Below, in pieces: positions 25,509-38,909 of a DNA stretch of 64,000 nucleotides. Every line of letters begins with the position of its first letter. Within the stretch, counting starts at the first letter, position 1. A program made the position numbers and the translations under genes. The DNA is from Halomonas denitrificans (lineage in GTDB: Bacteria; Pseudomonadota; Gammaproteobacteria; Pseudomonadales; Halomonadaceae), in assembly GCF_003056305.1 (NCBI RefSeq), contig NZ_PYVX01000001.1:806001-870000 (forward strand), in the 5' to 3' direction. The notes under the pieces were generated by a model that had not been told where the DNA came from, searched no databases, and was given only the letters and a program-made list of their open reading frames with translations.

Positions 25509-25617
25509 CGCTTGACGGGGTGCCGGTAGAGCCGGCTGAGATGGCGCGGGGTGTGAAGACACCGAGCGCTGGTCCCGTGGAACCTGATCCGGCTAGTACC
25601 GGCGTAGGAATCAAGCG
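25509..25617 (+). promoter_or_regulatory. TPP riboswitch upstream of tenA
   Basis: The THI-box core is plain: P1 is formed by CGCTTGA (25,509-25,515) and TCAAGCG (25,611-25,617). Between them are GGGGTGCC, GGCTGAGA and the 3' core GAACCTGATCCGGCTAGTA. It should lower tenA expression when thiamine pyrophosphate is bound. The tenA ribosome site (CGGAGG) is 69 bases past P1, so control is probably through an expression platform in that gap. Confidence 0.95.
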
Positions 25618-25693
25618 GTGACCAGTGCCCGCCCGGCACCTTCCCTGGCCACCCTCTCCTGCCCCGCTTCCGGATCGACCCCTGACCGGAGGC

Positions 25694-26365
25694 ATGATGG
25701 GCTACCGTTTCGACGACCTTACCGCGGCCTGCCAGGACGACTGGCGCGGCTACATCGAGCATGCGTTCGTGCGCCGGCTCGGCGACGCCACCCTCGAGGA
25801 GGGGGCCTTTCGCCACTACCTCCAGCAGGACTACCTGTTCCTGATCCACTTCGCCCGGGCCTACGCCCTGGCTGCCTACAAGAGCCGCGACCTCGGCGAG
25901 CTGCGCCACGCCTTCGAGGGCCTCAAGACCATCCTCGACGTGGAGCTGGGACTGCACGTGGAGTACTGCCGCGGCTGGGGCATCGCCGAGCAGGACCTGG
26001 AGCGGCTGCCGGAGGCCCGCGCGACGCTGGCCTACACCCGCTACGTGCTGGACACCGGCCACCGCGGCGACCTGCTCGACCTGCACGTGGCCCTCGCCCC
26101 CTGCCTGGTCGGCTACGGCGAGATCGCCCAGTGGCTCAACGGCCGCGCCACCACGGTGCGCGGCGACGCGAACCCCTATGACGCCTGGATCACCATGTAC
26201 GAGAGCGAGGCCTTCCAGCAGGCCATGGCGGACGAGCGCGCCTGGCTCGACGCGCGCCTGGCAGAGGTGACGCCGGCGCGCTTCGCCGAGCTCACCGCGG
26301 TGTTCCGCGATGCCACCCGGCTCGAGATCGACTTCTGGCAGATGGGGCTCGACCAGCGCCTCTGA
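25694..26365 (+). CDS. tenA: TenA-family thiaminase II / aminopyrimidine aminohydrolase
   Basis: 223 aa, typical TenA length. Family sequences: FRHYLQQDYLFLIHFARAYA (about 41-60), the catalytic Cys in LAPCLVGYGEIAQWL and the Glu in DFWQMGL near the C-terminus. TenA hydrolyses aminomethyl-HMP or thiamine, salvaging the pyrimidine for thiamine synthesis. The start MMGYRFDDL has CGGAGG directly upstream; reading further upstream gives a Pro-rich, unlikely N-terminus. It lies between two TPP riboswitches, which supports its role in thiamine metabolism. Confidence 0.92.
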   Translation: MMGYRFDDLTAACQDDWRGYIEHAFVRRLGDATLEEGAFRHYLQQDYLFLIHFARAYALAAYKSRDLGELRHAFEGLKTILDVELGLHVEYCRGWGIAEQDLERLPEARATLAYTRYVLDTGHRGDLLDLHVALAPCLVGYGEIAQWLNGRATTVRGDANPYDAWITMYESEAFQQAMADERAWLDARLAEVTPARFAELTAVFRDATRLEIDFWQMGLDQRL

Positions 26366-26454
26366 GCTGGCCCCACCTGACGTCCCGGGCTGGTTCTGGT
26401 CAGGCCGCCCACCCACGGGATAGAAGGGGAATCGCGAGATTGCCCGACCACCAA

Positions 26455-28533
<2,079 letters not shown>

Positions 28534-28591
28534 GGCGACGCCCCGACCGTCGCCGTCCCTGACGGTCGCGGGCTCCCCTCACACACTCGAA

Positions 28592-28625
28592 CGCCCCCGC
28601 CGGTCAGCCGGCGGGGGCGTTTTTT
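28592..28625 (+). terminator. Intrinsic terminator of thiC
   Basis: CGCCCCCGCCGG (28,592-28,603) pairs with 28,608-28,619 around a four-base loop, followed directly by six T. A textbook rho-independent terminator on the plus strand. Confidence 0.95.
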
Positions 28626-28656
28626 CATGGCGCGGCGAACGTACGCCCGGCGCTTG

Positions 28657-29163
28657 TCAGAAGCGGAAGGTCATCCCCACGCTCGCGGCGTCGAAGGTGT
28701 AGTTCGACTCGTCGAGGTAGCGGACGTAGTCGGCCCCCAGGGCGAGGTTCGGGGCCACGTCGAACTCGGCGCCGCCGCCCCAGGAGAAGCCCGTCTCCTC
28801 GTCGAGGTCGAAGTCCACCTCGGTAAAGCCGGCCAGGCCGTAGAGGCGGAAGTCCGGGGTGATCGGCAGGATGCCCTTGGCGTAGGCGCCGGCCAGGTAG
28901 TCGAGCTCGACGCTGCCGTCGGAGCCGCCACCGCCGAGGTGGCCCTCCAGGGCGAAGTAGTCGTTGAAGGCCACGCCGCCGCGCAGGCGCAGGCCGGTGC
29001 TGTCGGCCTTGTGGGGGCCGCGGTCCGGATCGAGCTCCCAGAACAGGGCGTCGGCGCCGAGGTAGGGGCTCGGGTCGTAGTTCATCGGGCTGCCCTGGGC
29101 CAGGGCGCTGGTGCCGGCCAGCAGCAGGGCGGCGGAGACGGCAGAGATCGTGAGGGTCTTCAT
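28657..29163 (-). CDS. Small outer-membrane beta-barrel protein
   Basis: 168 aa. A Sec signal peptide (MKTLTISAVSAALLLAGTSA, cleavage after ALA) is followed by alternating beta-strand-like segments rich in Gly and aromatic residues. The last residues SVGMTFRF end in Phe, the BAM recognition signal. This matches eight-strand barrels of the OmpA/opacity/YfaZ kind; the exact family is not certain. It appears monocistronic and converges with thiC. The start at 29163 removes an 11-residue extension that would spoil the signal peptide. Confidence 0.75.
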   Translation of the reverse strand: MKTLTISAVSAALLLAGTSALAQGSPMNYDPSPYLGADALFWELDPDRGPHKADSTGLRLRGGVAFNDYFALEGHLGGGGSDGSVELDYLAGAYAKGILPITPDFRLYGLAGFTEVDFDLDEETGFSWGGGAEFDVAPNLALGADYVRYLDESNYTFDAASVGMTFRF

Positions 29164-29417
29164 GGCGGCACTCCAGTTAGAAAACACTGTTTTCATTCAC
29201 CTCGTCATTCTGGTACAGCTTCGACCAAGGTGCAATGCTCACCTCGAGGCGACGGACAGCGGCGTCGCGCAACGAACGAGAAGCGTCCGCGTCACCGTGC
29301 GACCCACGTCACTGTTTCTCGCCTCGCCACGTGTTAATTTCGCGAGGATCAGGCGCCGTGCCCGCCCGCTGACCGGCGCTCGCACGCCCGGCGCCCCACG
29401 CAATGAAAGGATGTGCC

Positions 29418-30606
<1,189 letters not shown>

Positions 30607-30620
<14 letters not shown>

Positions 30621-32796
30621 CCACCCGAGTGATCGCCGCCCCGATCCCCGCAACCTGCTGCTGGTGCCCACCGACAGCGGCGTCGGCCTGACCTCGGCCT
30701 GCCTGGGCCTGATCCGCGCCCTGGACACCCTCGGGCTCAAGGCCGGTTTCATGAAGCCGTTCCGCCAGGACGAGATCAACGGCCAGGGGCCCGATCGCTC
30801 CTGTGCGCTGGCCGCCAGCACCCTGGGCCTCGACCCGCCCGCCCCGCTGCCCCAGGCGCGCCTCGAGCGCCTGCTGCGCGAGGAGCGCGCCGACGAGCTG
30901 ATGGAGGAGGCCGTGGAGCGCCACGCCCGGGTCGCCCTGCCGGAGGCGGGCGACGCCCCGGAGCTGGTGGTGATCGAGGGGCTCGCGCCCAGCCCGCACA
31001 GCAGCTACGCGAGCCGGCTCAACGAGGCGCTGGCCCACGCGCTGAACGCGCGGGTCATCCTGGTGGCCGACGGCGACCTGAGCGACCCGCGCGACCTGGC
31101 GGAGCGCCTGGACCTGCACGCCCAGCCCTTCGAGGGCGTCGACTCGCCGCGCACCCTCGGTTGCATCCTGATGCGCCTGCGCCCGCAGCCCGCCGATGAG
31201 GCCCCCGCGCCGCTGGCGGCGCCCGCCCCCACGACCGGGCTCGACGACCCGCAGCTCGCGAGCCTGCGCCGCCACCTGCCGGCGCTGGACGACGACCGCT
31301 TCCACCTGATCGGCGCGGTGCCCTGGCACGCCACCCTCTCCGCCCCCCGGGTGCTGGACGTCGCCCGGGCCCTTGAGGCGCGCATCCTGCACCAGGGCGA
31401 GGCCGACCGCCGCCGGGTGCTCGGCACCAGCCTGTGCGCGCGCAGCGCCTCCCACGCCCTGCACGTCTTCCGCGCCGGGCGGCTGCTGGTCACCCCCGGC
31501 GATCGTGACGACATCCTGCTCGCCGCCTCGCTTGCGGCCATGAACGGGGTGCCGCTGGCGGGCCTGCTGCTGACCCACGGCGAACTGCCCGAGGAGGCGA
31601 TGATCGACTTCTGTCGCCCGGCGCTGGCGAGCGGCCTGCCGGTGCTGGCCGTGGACACCGACAGCTACACGACGGCCCAGCAGCTCGACCGCATGGCCAA
31701 CGACATCCCCATCGACGACCCCGAGCGGGCCGAGCAGGTGACCCGCTTCGTCGCCGAGCACCTCGACCTTGGCTGGCTCAAGGCGCACCTCAGCCTCGGC
31801 TACCCGAGCCGGCTCTCCCCCGCCGCCTTCCGCCACCGGCTGGTGCGGCTGGCCCAGCAGGCGAGCAAGCGCATCGTGCTGCCCGAGGGCAGCGAGCCGC
31901 GCACCGTCGAGGCCGCGGTGATCTGCCAGCAGCGCGGCATCGCCCGCTGCGTGCTGCTGGCCCGGCGCGAGGAGGTCGAGGCGGTGGCCCGGAGCCGCGG
32001 CCTGGAGCTCCCCGAGGAGCTCGAGATCCTCGACCCGGCCGAGCTTCGCCTCTCCTACGTCAAGCCGATGGTCAAGCGCCGGCCCGGCAAGCTCAACGCC
32101 CTGACCGCCGCGGACCAGCTCCAGGACAGCGTGGTGCTCGGCACCATGATGCTCGCCGAGGGCGCGGTGGACGGCCTGGTCTCCGGGGCGGTCCACACCA
32201 CCGCCAACACCGTGCGCCCGGCCTTTCAGCTGATCAAGACCGCCCCCGGCTATCGCCAGGTGTCGTCGATCTTCTTCATGCTGCTGCCCGAGCAGGTGGT
32301 GGTCTACGGCGACTGCGCGGTGATCCCCGACCCGGATGCCGAGACGCTGGCCGAGATCGCCATCCAGAGCGCCCGCTCCGCCGCGGCCTTCGGCATCGAG
32401 CCCCGGGTGGCGATGATCAGCTACTCCACCGGGGCCTCTGGCCACGGCGCGGACGTCGAGAAGGTGCGCGAGGCCACGCGTCTCGCCCGGGAGCGCGAGC
32501 CCACGCTCTGCATCGACGGGCCGCTGCAGTACGACGCCGCGGCCATCGAGAGCGTGGGCCGCCAGAAGGCGCCAGACTCGCCGGTCGCCGGGCGCGCCAC
32601 CGTCTTCGTCTTCCCCGACCTCAACACCGGCAACACCACCTACAAGGCGGTGCAGCGCAGCGCCGGGGTGGTCAGCGTCGGCCCGATGCTGCAGGGGCTC
32701 AACAAGCCGGTGAACGACCTCTCCCGCGGGGCGCTGGTCGACGACATCGTCTACACCATCGCCCTGACCGCCATCCAGGCCGCCGAGGGGGGCTGA
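30607..32796 (+). CDS. pta: Phosphate acetyltransferase, long form
   Basis: 729 aa, the long three-domain Pta: an N-terminal BioD/CobQ-like NTPase domain ([20 protein letters not shown] near residue 16), a central DRTGG domain (about 230-340), and the C-terminal PTA/PTB catalytic domain ([20 protein letters not shown] to [20 protein letters not shown]). It converts acetyl phosphate and CoA to acetyl-CoA. It overlaps ackA by 14 bases. A second, short Pta of different architecture is encoded at 51,188-52,204 next to xsc2. Confidence 0.96.
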
Positions 32797-32830
32797 GGAC
32801 GCGCCCGCGGGGATCCGGCCCCCTCACGGC

Positions 32831-32867
32831 GCGGGCGCCCCACTCGATCGCTCGAGGGGGCGCCCGC
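32831..32867. terminator. Hairpin between convergent pta and UPF0324 genes
   Basis: GCGGGCGCCCC (32,831-32,841) pairs with 32,857-32,867, and part of the loop can pair further. It sits midway between the two stop codons and could end transcripts from both sides. No T-tract. Confidence 0.55.
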
Positions 32868-32894
32868 GGATAACGCCTTACGCCTGGGGTGCGG

Positions 32895-33965
32895 TCAGAT
32901 GCTCGCCACGCCGAAGTAGATGAAGGCCAGCACCAGCAGCAGCAGGAAGACGGTCTCCGCCACCATCAGCACCACCGGCTTCCAGCCGACCACGGCGAGC
33001 TTCTGGAAGGAGGTCTTGATGCCGAGCGCGGCGATGGCCGTGACCAGGCACCAGCGCGACAGGTCGGTGAAGCCCTCGGTGACCACCGGCGGAATCCAGC
33101 CGAGGCTGTTGATGATCACCAGCGCCACGAAGGCGACCAGGAAGGTCGGCAGCATCGGCACCTTGCTGGCGCCCTCCTCCTGGCGCCGCTCGCGGCGGAA
33201 CAGGAACATGAAGACCATCACCGCCGGCACCAGCATCGCCACCCGCAGCAGCTTGACGAAGGTGGAGACGTCGCCGGTGCCCTCGGAGATCATGTAGCCG
33301 GCGCCGACCACCTGGGCCACGTCGTGGATGGTGCCGCCGAGGAAGATGCCCGCCTCGGTGTCGCCGAGGCCCAGCAGGCCGACGATCAGCGGGTAGATCA
33401 CCATCGCCATGGTGGAGAGCGTGGTCACCCCCACCACCGTCATGATGGTGTTGCGCTCGTGGGTCTCGTGGCGCGGCATCACCGCCGACAGCGCCAGCGC
33501 CGCCGAGGCGCCGCAGATCGCCACCGAGCCGCCGGTCAGCAGGCCCATGTCCTTGTCCAGCCCCAGCAGGCGCGCCAGCAGCGCACCCAGGGCGATGGTC
33601 AGCATCACCCCGCAGACCACGGTCAGCACCGGCCCGATGCCGAGCTCGGCGACCTGCTCGATGGTGATGCGCACGCCGAGCAGCGCCACGCCGAGCCGCA
33701 GCACCTTCTTGGCGGCGAACTCGACGCCGGCCAGGCACTTCCCCTCCTCGGAGAGGAAGTGCAGGGTCATGCCGAACAGCAGCGCATAGAGCAGTGTCGG
33801 GCCGCCATAATGGTCGGCGATGAAGGTCGTCGCCAGGGCAATGGTGACGCAGATCATCAGCCCGGGAAGCACGCGCTGGAGGGGTTCCAGGCGACGCGGC
33901 AGGACCCGCTTGTCAGCCTGGAAGGTCGACGGATCGGTTGCCGCGTCGGCGTCTCGACGAGTCAT
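32895..33965 (-). CDS. UPF0324/YeiH-family putative sulfur-oxyanion exporter
   Basis: 356 aa, polytopic inner-membrane protein (about ten segments) with the YeiH signature GGSVAICGASAALALSAVMP (about 145-164) and GGTIHDVAQVVGAGYMIS (about 208-225). The family (COG2855) is annotated as a putative sulfate exporter, and members occur in taurine degradation clusters, where they are proposed to export sulfite or sulfate. Here it is about 3 kb from the TRAP/tauR genes. It converges with pta. The export role is inferred from family and context. Confidence 0.82.
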   Translation of the reverse strand: MTRRDADAATDPSTFQADKRVLPRRLEPLQRVLPGLMICVTIALATTFIADHYGGPTLLYALLFGMTLHFLSEEGKCLAGVEFAAKKVLRLGVALLGVRITIEQVAELGIGPVLTVVCGVMLTIALGALLARLLGLDKDMGLLTGGSVAICGASAALALSAVMPRHETHERNTIMTVVGVTTLSTMAMVIYPLIVGLLGLGDTEAGIFLGGTIHDVAQVVGAGYMISEGTGDVSTFVKLLRVAMLVPAVMVFMFLFRRERRQEEGASKVPMLPTFLVAFVALVIINSLGWIPPVVTEGFTDLSRWCLVTAIAALGIKTSFQKLAVVGWKPVVLMVAETVFLLLLVLAFIYFGVASI

Positions 33966-34191
33966 ATCGCCACCTCGATAAGCTATGGCACGAGCGTCGC
34001 GTCCCGCGACGGCCTCGGCCCTTCGTTGTTGGAATGGGGTCTCACTGGCGCTCGGCAGGGGTGCCGACGGCGTCCTCGCGGAACGCCGGTGCCGGCCGCG
34101 GCATGCCCTCGCCGGCCGGCCTGGGCATCATGGTGACGGGATGGGGCAAGCGGGGTTAGGACCAGTTGCCGGCCGCCCTTGAGGCCAACGC

Positions 34192-34395
34192 TCAGGCCAC
34201 CGTCGAGGTGCGCGCCGGCGCGGCGCGGGCCGCCCTGATCATTTCGGCCGCCTTCTCGGCGATCATGATGGTCGGGGCATTGGGATTGCCGGAGACGCTC
34301 ACCGGCATGATCGAGGCGTCCACCACGCGCAGGCCCTCCAGGCCGTGCACGCGCAGCTCATCGTCCACCACCGCCCTGGGGTCATGGCCCAGGCG
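34192..34395 (-). pseudogene. C-terminal remnant of a GMC-family oxidoreductase (choline dehydrogenase type)
   Basis: About 68 codons remain. [40 protein letters not shown] and [11 protein letters not shown] are the C-terminal signature of BetA-like glucose-methanol-choline oxidoreductases, including the active-site region. Upstream of GHDP the frame no longer matches the family (the expected GTCxMG is lost) and then runs into the APC permease gene, so about seven-eighths of the gene is deleted. A stop codon closes it at 34,192. Confidence 0.85.
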
Positions 34396-34448
34396 CAGTA
34401 TCCGGGCCGCCGCCACGGCCCCCAGCAGCGATGGGCATGCGTGCTGCC

Positions 34449-35891
34449 CTACCCCTCGCCGACGGCCAGGATCAAGCGGTCGAGCTGGTGCTTGGGCATG
34501 CCATGGATATGGAAGCGGCGGGCGGCATAGAGCACGATGCCCAGGGCTCCCCACCCGATCAGGGCGATCCAGGACGGCAGGCCAAGCGCCCCCGGCGAGC
34601 CGGGAATCAGCAGCAGGGAGAGGAACAGCAGGCTGCTCATCGCCCCCAGCAGCGACAGCACCTTCTTGAATGGCGAGACACAGCCCTCGTAATGCTCGCC
34701 CGCCCCCGCCGGGGACCACTTGAAGCACTTGTAGGCCACGGCACAGCAATAGAAGTAGGCGATGGCCACGCCGGTGGCGGCCATGTCGACGATCCACAGC
34801 AGCACCTCACGGCCGAACCAGGGCGCCAGCAGGCAGACGCCGCAGGTGAAGAGGATGCCCGCGGACGGCGTGCCGTAAACGGGATGCAGGCGGGCGAACA
34901 CCTCGGGCAGGAAGGTCGCACGTCCCTGGGCGAACAGCAGCCGGCTGGTGGAGATGTAGAAGCCGTTGAGGCCGGTCGCGATGCCCATCAGCAATGCCAC
35001 CGCCAGCACCGCCAGCCCGAGGTTGCCGAGCACCCCCTGGACCACCTCGCCGGTGCCCCACACCGGCGAACCGGCCACGAGTTCGGTCCAGGGCATGGCC
35101 ATCGAGGTGGCGACGATCAGGATCGAGTAGTGCACGGCCGCCATGACCAGGGCCAGGACGATCAAGGTGAAGGCCTTGGCCGGTGAGAAGTCGAACTCCT
35201 CCGCCGCCTGGGGCACGCTGTCGAAGCCTACATAGGCCCAGGGGGCGATGGCCACGATGGCGAAGATCGCCGACCAGGTCGCCTTGTCAGGCTGGAAGAG
35301 GGGAACCACATTGTCGAAGGAGGTGGACGGCGACACCAGCATCCCGGTCGCCACCAGCAGTGCGCCGGTAACCAGCAGCATGCAGAAGACGAACTGGCTC
35401 TTGCCGGAGAGGCTGCCTCCGCGGATATTGATCCAGGCGAAGAGCATCAGTGCCAGGCTGGCGATGGCCACCTCACCGAAGTACACCTTCCAGCCGGCGA
35501 TGGTATACATCTCACCGAAGGTCGCGATCTCCGGCACCAGGAACTTCGCCAATAGCGCCAGCGCCGAGGCATTCAATGCCACGATGGAGATGTAGCCCAG
35601 GGTCAAGAACCAGCCGCAGAAGAAGGCATGCCGGCGCCCGAACCCCAGGTAGGCGTAGGAGAACCCTCCCCCTGCCACCGGAAATATCTTGATCAGAAAT
35701 CCGTAGCTGACGCCGATCACGATCATCAGCAGCGCCCCGATGACCAGGCCGATGATGGCGCCCATCGGGCCCGCCGTGGCGATCCAGTCCGCCGGCAAGA
35801 CGAAGCTCCCCCAGCCGATGGCGGAGCCGAAGGCGATTGCCCATACCCAGTGTGGCTTGAGGCATTTCTTGAGTGTATTGGATGCTTCCAT
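34449..35891 (-). CDS. APC-family amino acid permease
   Basis: 480 aa, twelve hydrophobic segments, APC superfamily. The first segment carries the family loop [19 protein letters not shown] (about 15-33) and another family segment is [16 protein letters not shown] (about 224-239). The start [18 protein letters not shown] has a GGAGAGACGGA ribosome region. Substrate unknown; the location beside the taurine genes and a weak TauR-like repeat upstream (36,113-36,145) make taurine or a related amine conceivable. Its 3' end abuts the GMC remnant, so a deletion may have joined them. Confidence 0.82.
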   Translation of the reverse strand: MEASNTLKKCLKPHWVWAIAFGSAIGWGSFVLPADWIATAGPMGAIIGLVIGALLMIVIGVSYGFLIKIFPVAGGGFSYAYLGFGRRHAFFCGWFLTLGYISIVALNASALALLAKFLVPEIATFGEMYTIAGWKVYFGEVAIASLALMLFAWINIRGGSLSGKSQFVFCMLLVTGALLVATGMLVSPSTSFDNVVPLFQPDKATWSAIFAIVAIAPWAYVGFDSVPQAAEEFDFSPAKAFTLIVLALVMAAVHYSILIVATSMAMPWTELVAGSPVWGTGEVVQGVLGNLGLAVLAVALLMGIATGLNGFYISTSRLLFAQGRATFLPEVFARLHPVYGTPSAGILFTCGVCLLAPWFGREVLLWIVDMAATGVAIAYFYCCAVAYKCFKWSPAGAGEHYEGCVSPFKKVLSLLGAMSSLLFLSLLLIPGSPGALGLPSWIALIGWGALGIVLYAARRFHIHGMPKHQLDRLILAVGEG

Positions 35892-36357
35892 TCCGTCTCT
35901 CCGTCGTCCCTGAGATGCGATGTTGTCGGCAGTGATCTGCTCTCTTGTCCGGCATCTCGTGGAAGTCTCTCGATTACGTTTATTCTTGTCTCGCCCGATC
36001 ATGCTGCGCGGATGGCACAGCGAGTCGGCGAAGTAGAGGCATGCAGAAAAAAACCCGCCTCAAGGTACTCCTGCTGGCGACTCTCCTTCCATAAGAATTC
36101 CAACACGCAACATTAGAGGGACGGCTGAGGCCTGAATAGGACCAGTTTCCCTCTGACGCTGGGCCACATGGACCATGGATTGATTGACGCATGGAAGTCT
36201 TTTCCAACAAGAATCACCTCACCGCCGGCATGATATACCGCCGAAAAGAAAGGCGCCGCTCCCGTTCAGGATCGGCGCCTTCCCTGATGCAGCATGCTGC
36301 CGTGGCAGACGAGCAACCGCGATGAGCTTGCGGCGTGACGTCGGCAGCAGACCCGCG
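35892..36357. other. 466-base intergenic region, moderately AT-rich
   Basis: Holds the promoter of the APC permease (minus strand), a weak CTGGTCCTAT motif (36,136-36,145, minus strand) resembling the TauR-type half-sites, and the terminator at 36,242-36,281. No gene is supported. Confidence 0.5.
36242..36281 (-). terminator. Intrinsic terminator of the TRAP-UspA operon
   Basis: AAGGCGCCG (36,250-36,258) pairs with CGGCGCCTT (36,273-36,281). Read on the minus strand the hairpin is followed by TTCTTTTC. It lies 76 bases past the UspA stop. Confidence 0.85.
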
Positions 36358-36846
36358 TCAGGTCCCCGGTGGCACGACGACGACAGGCACCTTGGCGCGC
36401 TTGATCACCCCCTTGGTGACCTTGCCGGCATAGGCGGCCGCGAAGCTGCGCTTGTTGGCCGCCATGACGATCATGTCGCTGCCGGTGCGCGTGGCGTAGT
36501 GACTGATCACCGAGGCGGGGTAGCCCTCGAGCACGCTGCGCGTCACCTCGCGCTCGCCGAAGGCCGCGCGACGCTCGGGATGGCGGGCCCAGAAGGCCGC
36601 GAGGCGCCGTTCGAGCTCCTCGCGTGCCTGGTCGAGGCGCTGCGTCATCAGGGTCTCGAGGGTCTGGCGATCCTGGATGTTGATCTTGAGGGTGTTGAGC
36701 ACGTCGTCGGAGAGCGACTTGACCGCGTGCAGCACGTGCAGCTCGGCGCCGGTGGCCTGGGCGAGATCCACCGCCTGGGCCAGCACCGGGTCGCAGTCGC
36801 CCCGAAGGCCCACGCAGCAGAGGATGCGTCGAATGCCATGCGTCAT
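36358..36846 (-). CDS. Universal stress protein (UspA family) linked to a TRAP transporter
   Basis: 162 aa, single Usp domain. The N-terminal strand is IRRILCCVGLRGDCDPVLAQ (residues 5-24) and the end is MAANKRSFAAAYAGKVTKGV then VPVVVVPPGT. The usual GxxGxn(S/T) ATP motif is modified (AANKRSFAAAYAGK), so nucleotide binding is uncertain. It is the last gene of the TRAP operon, 61 bases after the large permease gene. The order binding protein - small permease - large permease - Usp copies the ectoine transporter TeaABCD of Halomonas elongata, where TeaD is a Usp that modulates transport. Confidence 0.85.
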   Translation of the reverse strand: MTHGIRRILCCVGLRGDCDPVLAQAVDLAQATGAELHVLHAVKSLSDDVLNTLKINIQDRQTLETLMTQRLDQAREELERRLAAFWARHPERRAAFGEREVTRSVLEGYPASVISHYATRTGSDMIVMAANKRSFAAAYAGKVTKGVIKRAKVPVVVVPPGT

Positions 36847-36907
36847 GTTGGTTCCTCCTGCGGCGCGGCATCCGGGACGCCGCGCCGATGTCAGCGACCG
36901 ATAGCGT

Positions 36908-38248
36908 CTAGTAGCCCATCACGCCGGGCAACCAGAGCGAGATCTGCGGGAAGTAGGCGATGATGAACAGCGCCACGATGGAGCCGGCGGCGAAGGGCAG
37001 CGCCTTCAGCGAGATCTCCTCGATCGAGGCGCCGCCGATCCCCGAGGCCACGAAGAGGTTCTCCCCGAGGGGCGGCGTCTGGAAGCCGATGGCCAGGGCG
37101 CAGACCACCACGATGCCCACGTGCACCGGGTCCATGCCCAGCATGTACATGATCGGCAGCAGCACCGGGGTGAGGATCATGATCGCCGCCAGGGTCTCCA
37201 TGAACATCCCCACGAACAGCAGGAAGAAGATGACCATCGCCCAGATCAGGTAGATGCTGTCGGTGAATCCCAGCATCGCCTCGGCGATGATGGCCGGCAC
37301 CCGCTGCTCGACGAGCAGCCGGCCGAATACCGTGGCGGTGAACAGGATCAGCAGCACCCGGCCGGTGATCCAGGTGGTGGTCTGCAGCGTGCGAAGGGCC
37401 GGCTTCCAGGCCAGCTCGCGGTGCAGGAAGATCCCCACGATCAGGGTGTAGAAGATCGCCACGATGGCCGACTCGGTGGGCGTGAAGAGCCCGCTGTAGA
37501 TGCCGCCGAGGATGATGATCGGCGCCAGCATCGACCACACGCCCTTGCGCAGCGTGCCGCGGATCTGCGGCCAGGACCAGTGGTCGGTGAGGCCGCGATA
37601 GCCGCGCTTCTTCGAGATGAAGTAGTTGATGGTCAGCAGGCAGCCGGCGATCACCACCCCCGGCATGATGCCGGCGATGAACAGCTTGGGAATCGACAGC
37701 GTCTGGAAAGCGCCGTGCTCGGCGACCGCCTCGGGCGGCGGCTGCAGGCCCATGCCGGAGATGCCGAAGATGACCATCGGGATCGAGGGCGGAATCACCA
37801 CCCCGAGCCCGCCCGAGGAGGCGGTGACGGCCGAGCCGTAGCCGCGGTCGTAGCCACGGTTGGCCATGGCCGGGATCATCAGCATGCCCACCGCCGCCGT
37901 GGTCGCAGGCCCGGAGCCGGAGATCGCGCCGAAGAACATGCAGGCGAACACCGTGGCCGCGGCGAGCCCGCCGGTCACGGGCCCGGCGAAGGCCTCGGCG
38001 ATATCGACCAGGCGCTTGGAGATGCCGGCGGCCTCCATCAGCGCCCCGGCCAGGATGAAGGCCGGCAGCGCCATCAGCGGGAAGGAACCCACCGAGGTGA
38101 AGGCGATCTGCACGAACGCCATGGGATTCTCGCCCAGGCTGATGAAGGTCGTCAGGGCCGCCACCCCCAGCGACACCGTGATGGGTGCCCCGAGGATCAG
38201 CAGCAGGAAGAAGGTGCCGAACAGTACGTAGATAATCGTGGCATCCAT
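36908..38248 (-). CDS. TRAP transporter large permease (DctM type)
   Basis: 446 aa with about twelve membrane segments; family sequences include FACMFFGAISGSGPATTAAV (about 106-125) and IPPSIPMVIFGISG. It is the secondary transport channel driven by the sodium or proton gradient. It lies two bases from the small permease gene in a clear operon. The operon faces away from tauR and carries TauR-type repeats at 40,166-40,198, so taurine (TauKLM function) is the most likely substrate; this is inferred. Confidence 0.92.
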   Translation of the reverse strand: MDATIIYVLFGTFFLLLILGAPITVSLGVAALTTFISLGENPMAFVQIAFTSVGSFPLMALPAFILAGALMEAAGISKRLVDIAEAFAGPVTGGLAAATVFACMFFGAISGSGPATTAAVGMLMIPAMANRGYDRGYGSAVTASSGGLGVVIPPSIPMVIFGISGMGLQPPPEAVAEHGAFQTLSIPKLFIAGIMPGVVIAGCLLTINYFISKKRGYRGLTDHWSWPQIRGTLRKGVWSMLAPIIILGGIYSGLFTPTESAIVAIFYTLIVGIFLHRELAWKPALRTLQTTTWITGRVLLILFTATVFGRLLVEQRVPAIIAEAMLGFTDSIYLIWAMVIFFLLFVGMFMETLAAIMILTPVLLPIMYMLGMDPVHVGIVVVCALAIGFQTPPLGENLFVASGIGGASIEEISLKALPFAAGSIVALFIIAYFPQISLWLPGVMGY

Positions 38249-38250
38249 AC

Positions 38251-38814
38251 TCAGTGCTCCCGCGGCGTCGGGCCGTCACCCGCCGCGTCATCGTTGTACT
38301 TGAGTTTCTCGACCTCCTGGGACTCGGGGTCCACGATGTCCACCTTCTTGACGAACTTCAGGTAGTTGTTCTGAAGGATTCGCAGCGTCATGGCGACGAA
38401 GGCGATGGGGAGGATCAGGTAGAAGTACTTCATCGGAATCCCCAGGGTCTGGGACTTCCAGAAGAGGTTCATCTTGTTGAAGACGAAGTCGTAGCTCAGG
38501 TAGATGAAGACGGCATTGAAGCCGATCCAGATCAGGTCGGTGAGCACGCAGCAGAACGTCTCGACCCAGCGCGGAAAGAACTTGAACTGGAAGGTGACGC
38601 GGTTGTGCGCTGACATCTTGGTGGCATAGACCGCCCCCAGGTAGGCGAACCAGACGAAGGCGTAGGTCGCCAGCTCATCGCCCCAGGGCAGCGAGTAGCT
38701 GAAGAGGTTCCTGAGCACGATCTGGGCAAAAAGCAGTAAGACGAAGGACACCAGGAGCAGCTGACAGAGGACGCTCTCCAGGTTGTCGATGATCTTGAAG
38801 AGTAGCGATTTCAT
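38251..38814 (-). CDS. TRAP transporter small permease (DctQ type)
   Basis: 187 aa, four membrane segments: LLLVSFVLLLFAQIVLRNLF (about 18-37), then the WGDELATYAFVWFAYLGAVY segment characteristic of DctQ (about 43-62), then two more near residues 95 and 125. The C-terminal 40 residues are charged. It pairs with the large permease encoded two bases downstream. It follows the binding-protein gene by 95 bases. Confidence 0.9.
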   Translation of the reverse strand: MKSLLFKIIDNLESVLCQLLLVSFVLLLFAQIVLRNLFSYSLPWGDELATYAFVWFAYLGAVYATKMSAHNRVTFQFKFFPRWVETFCCVLTDLIWIGFNAVFIYLSYDFVFNKMNLFWKSQTLGIPMKYFYLILPIAFVAMTLRILQNNYLKFVKKVDIVDPESQEVEKLKYNDDAAGDGPTPREH

Positions 38815-38909
38815 GAGACTGGCCCCTTGCGATCAGGCTCCCGATGGGCAGTTCCCCGCACCGACCTGGGCCGGTGCGGGGGGGACACTGCATGCCGCGG
38901 TGGTCGTGG

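Noticed and set aside
35980..36210. A 76-codon open frame upstream of the APC permease
   Set aside because: No ribosome site and no recognisable protein pattern; it overlaps the likely promoter and leader of the permease.
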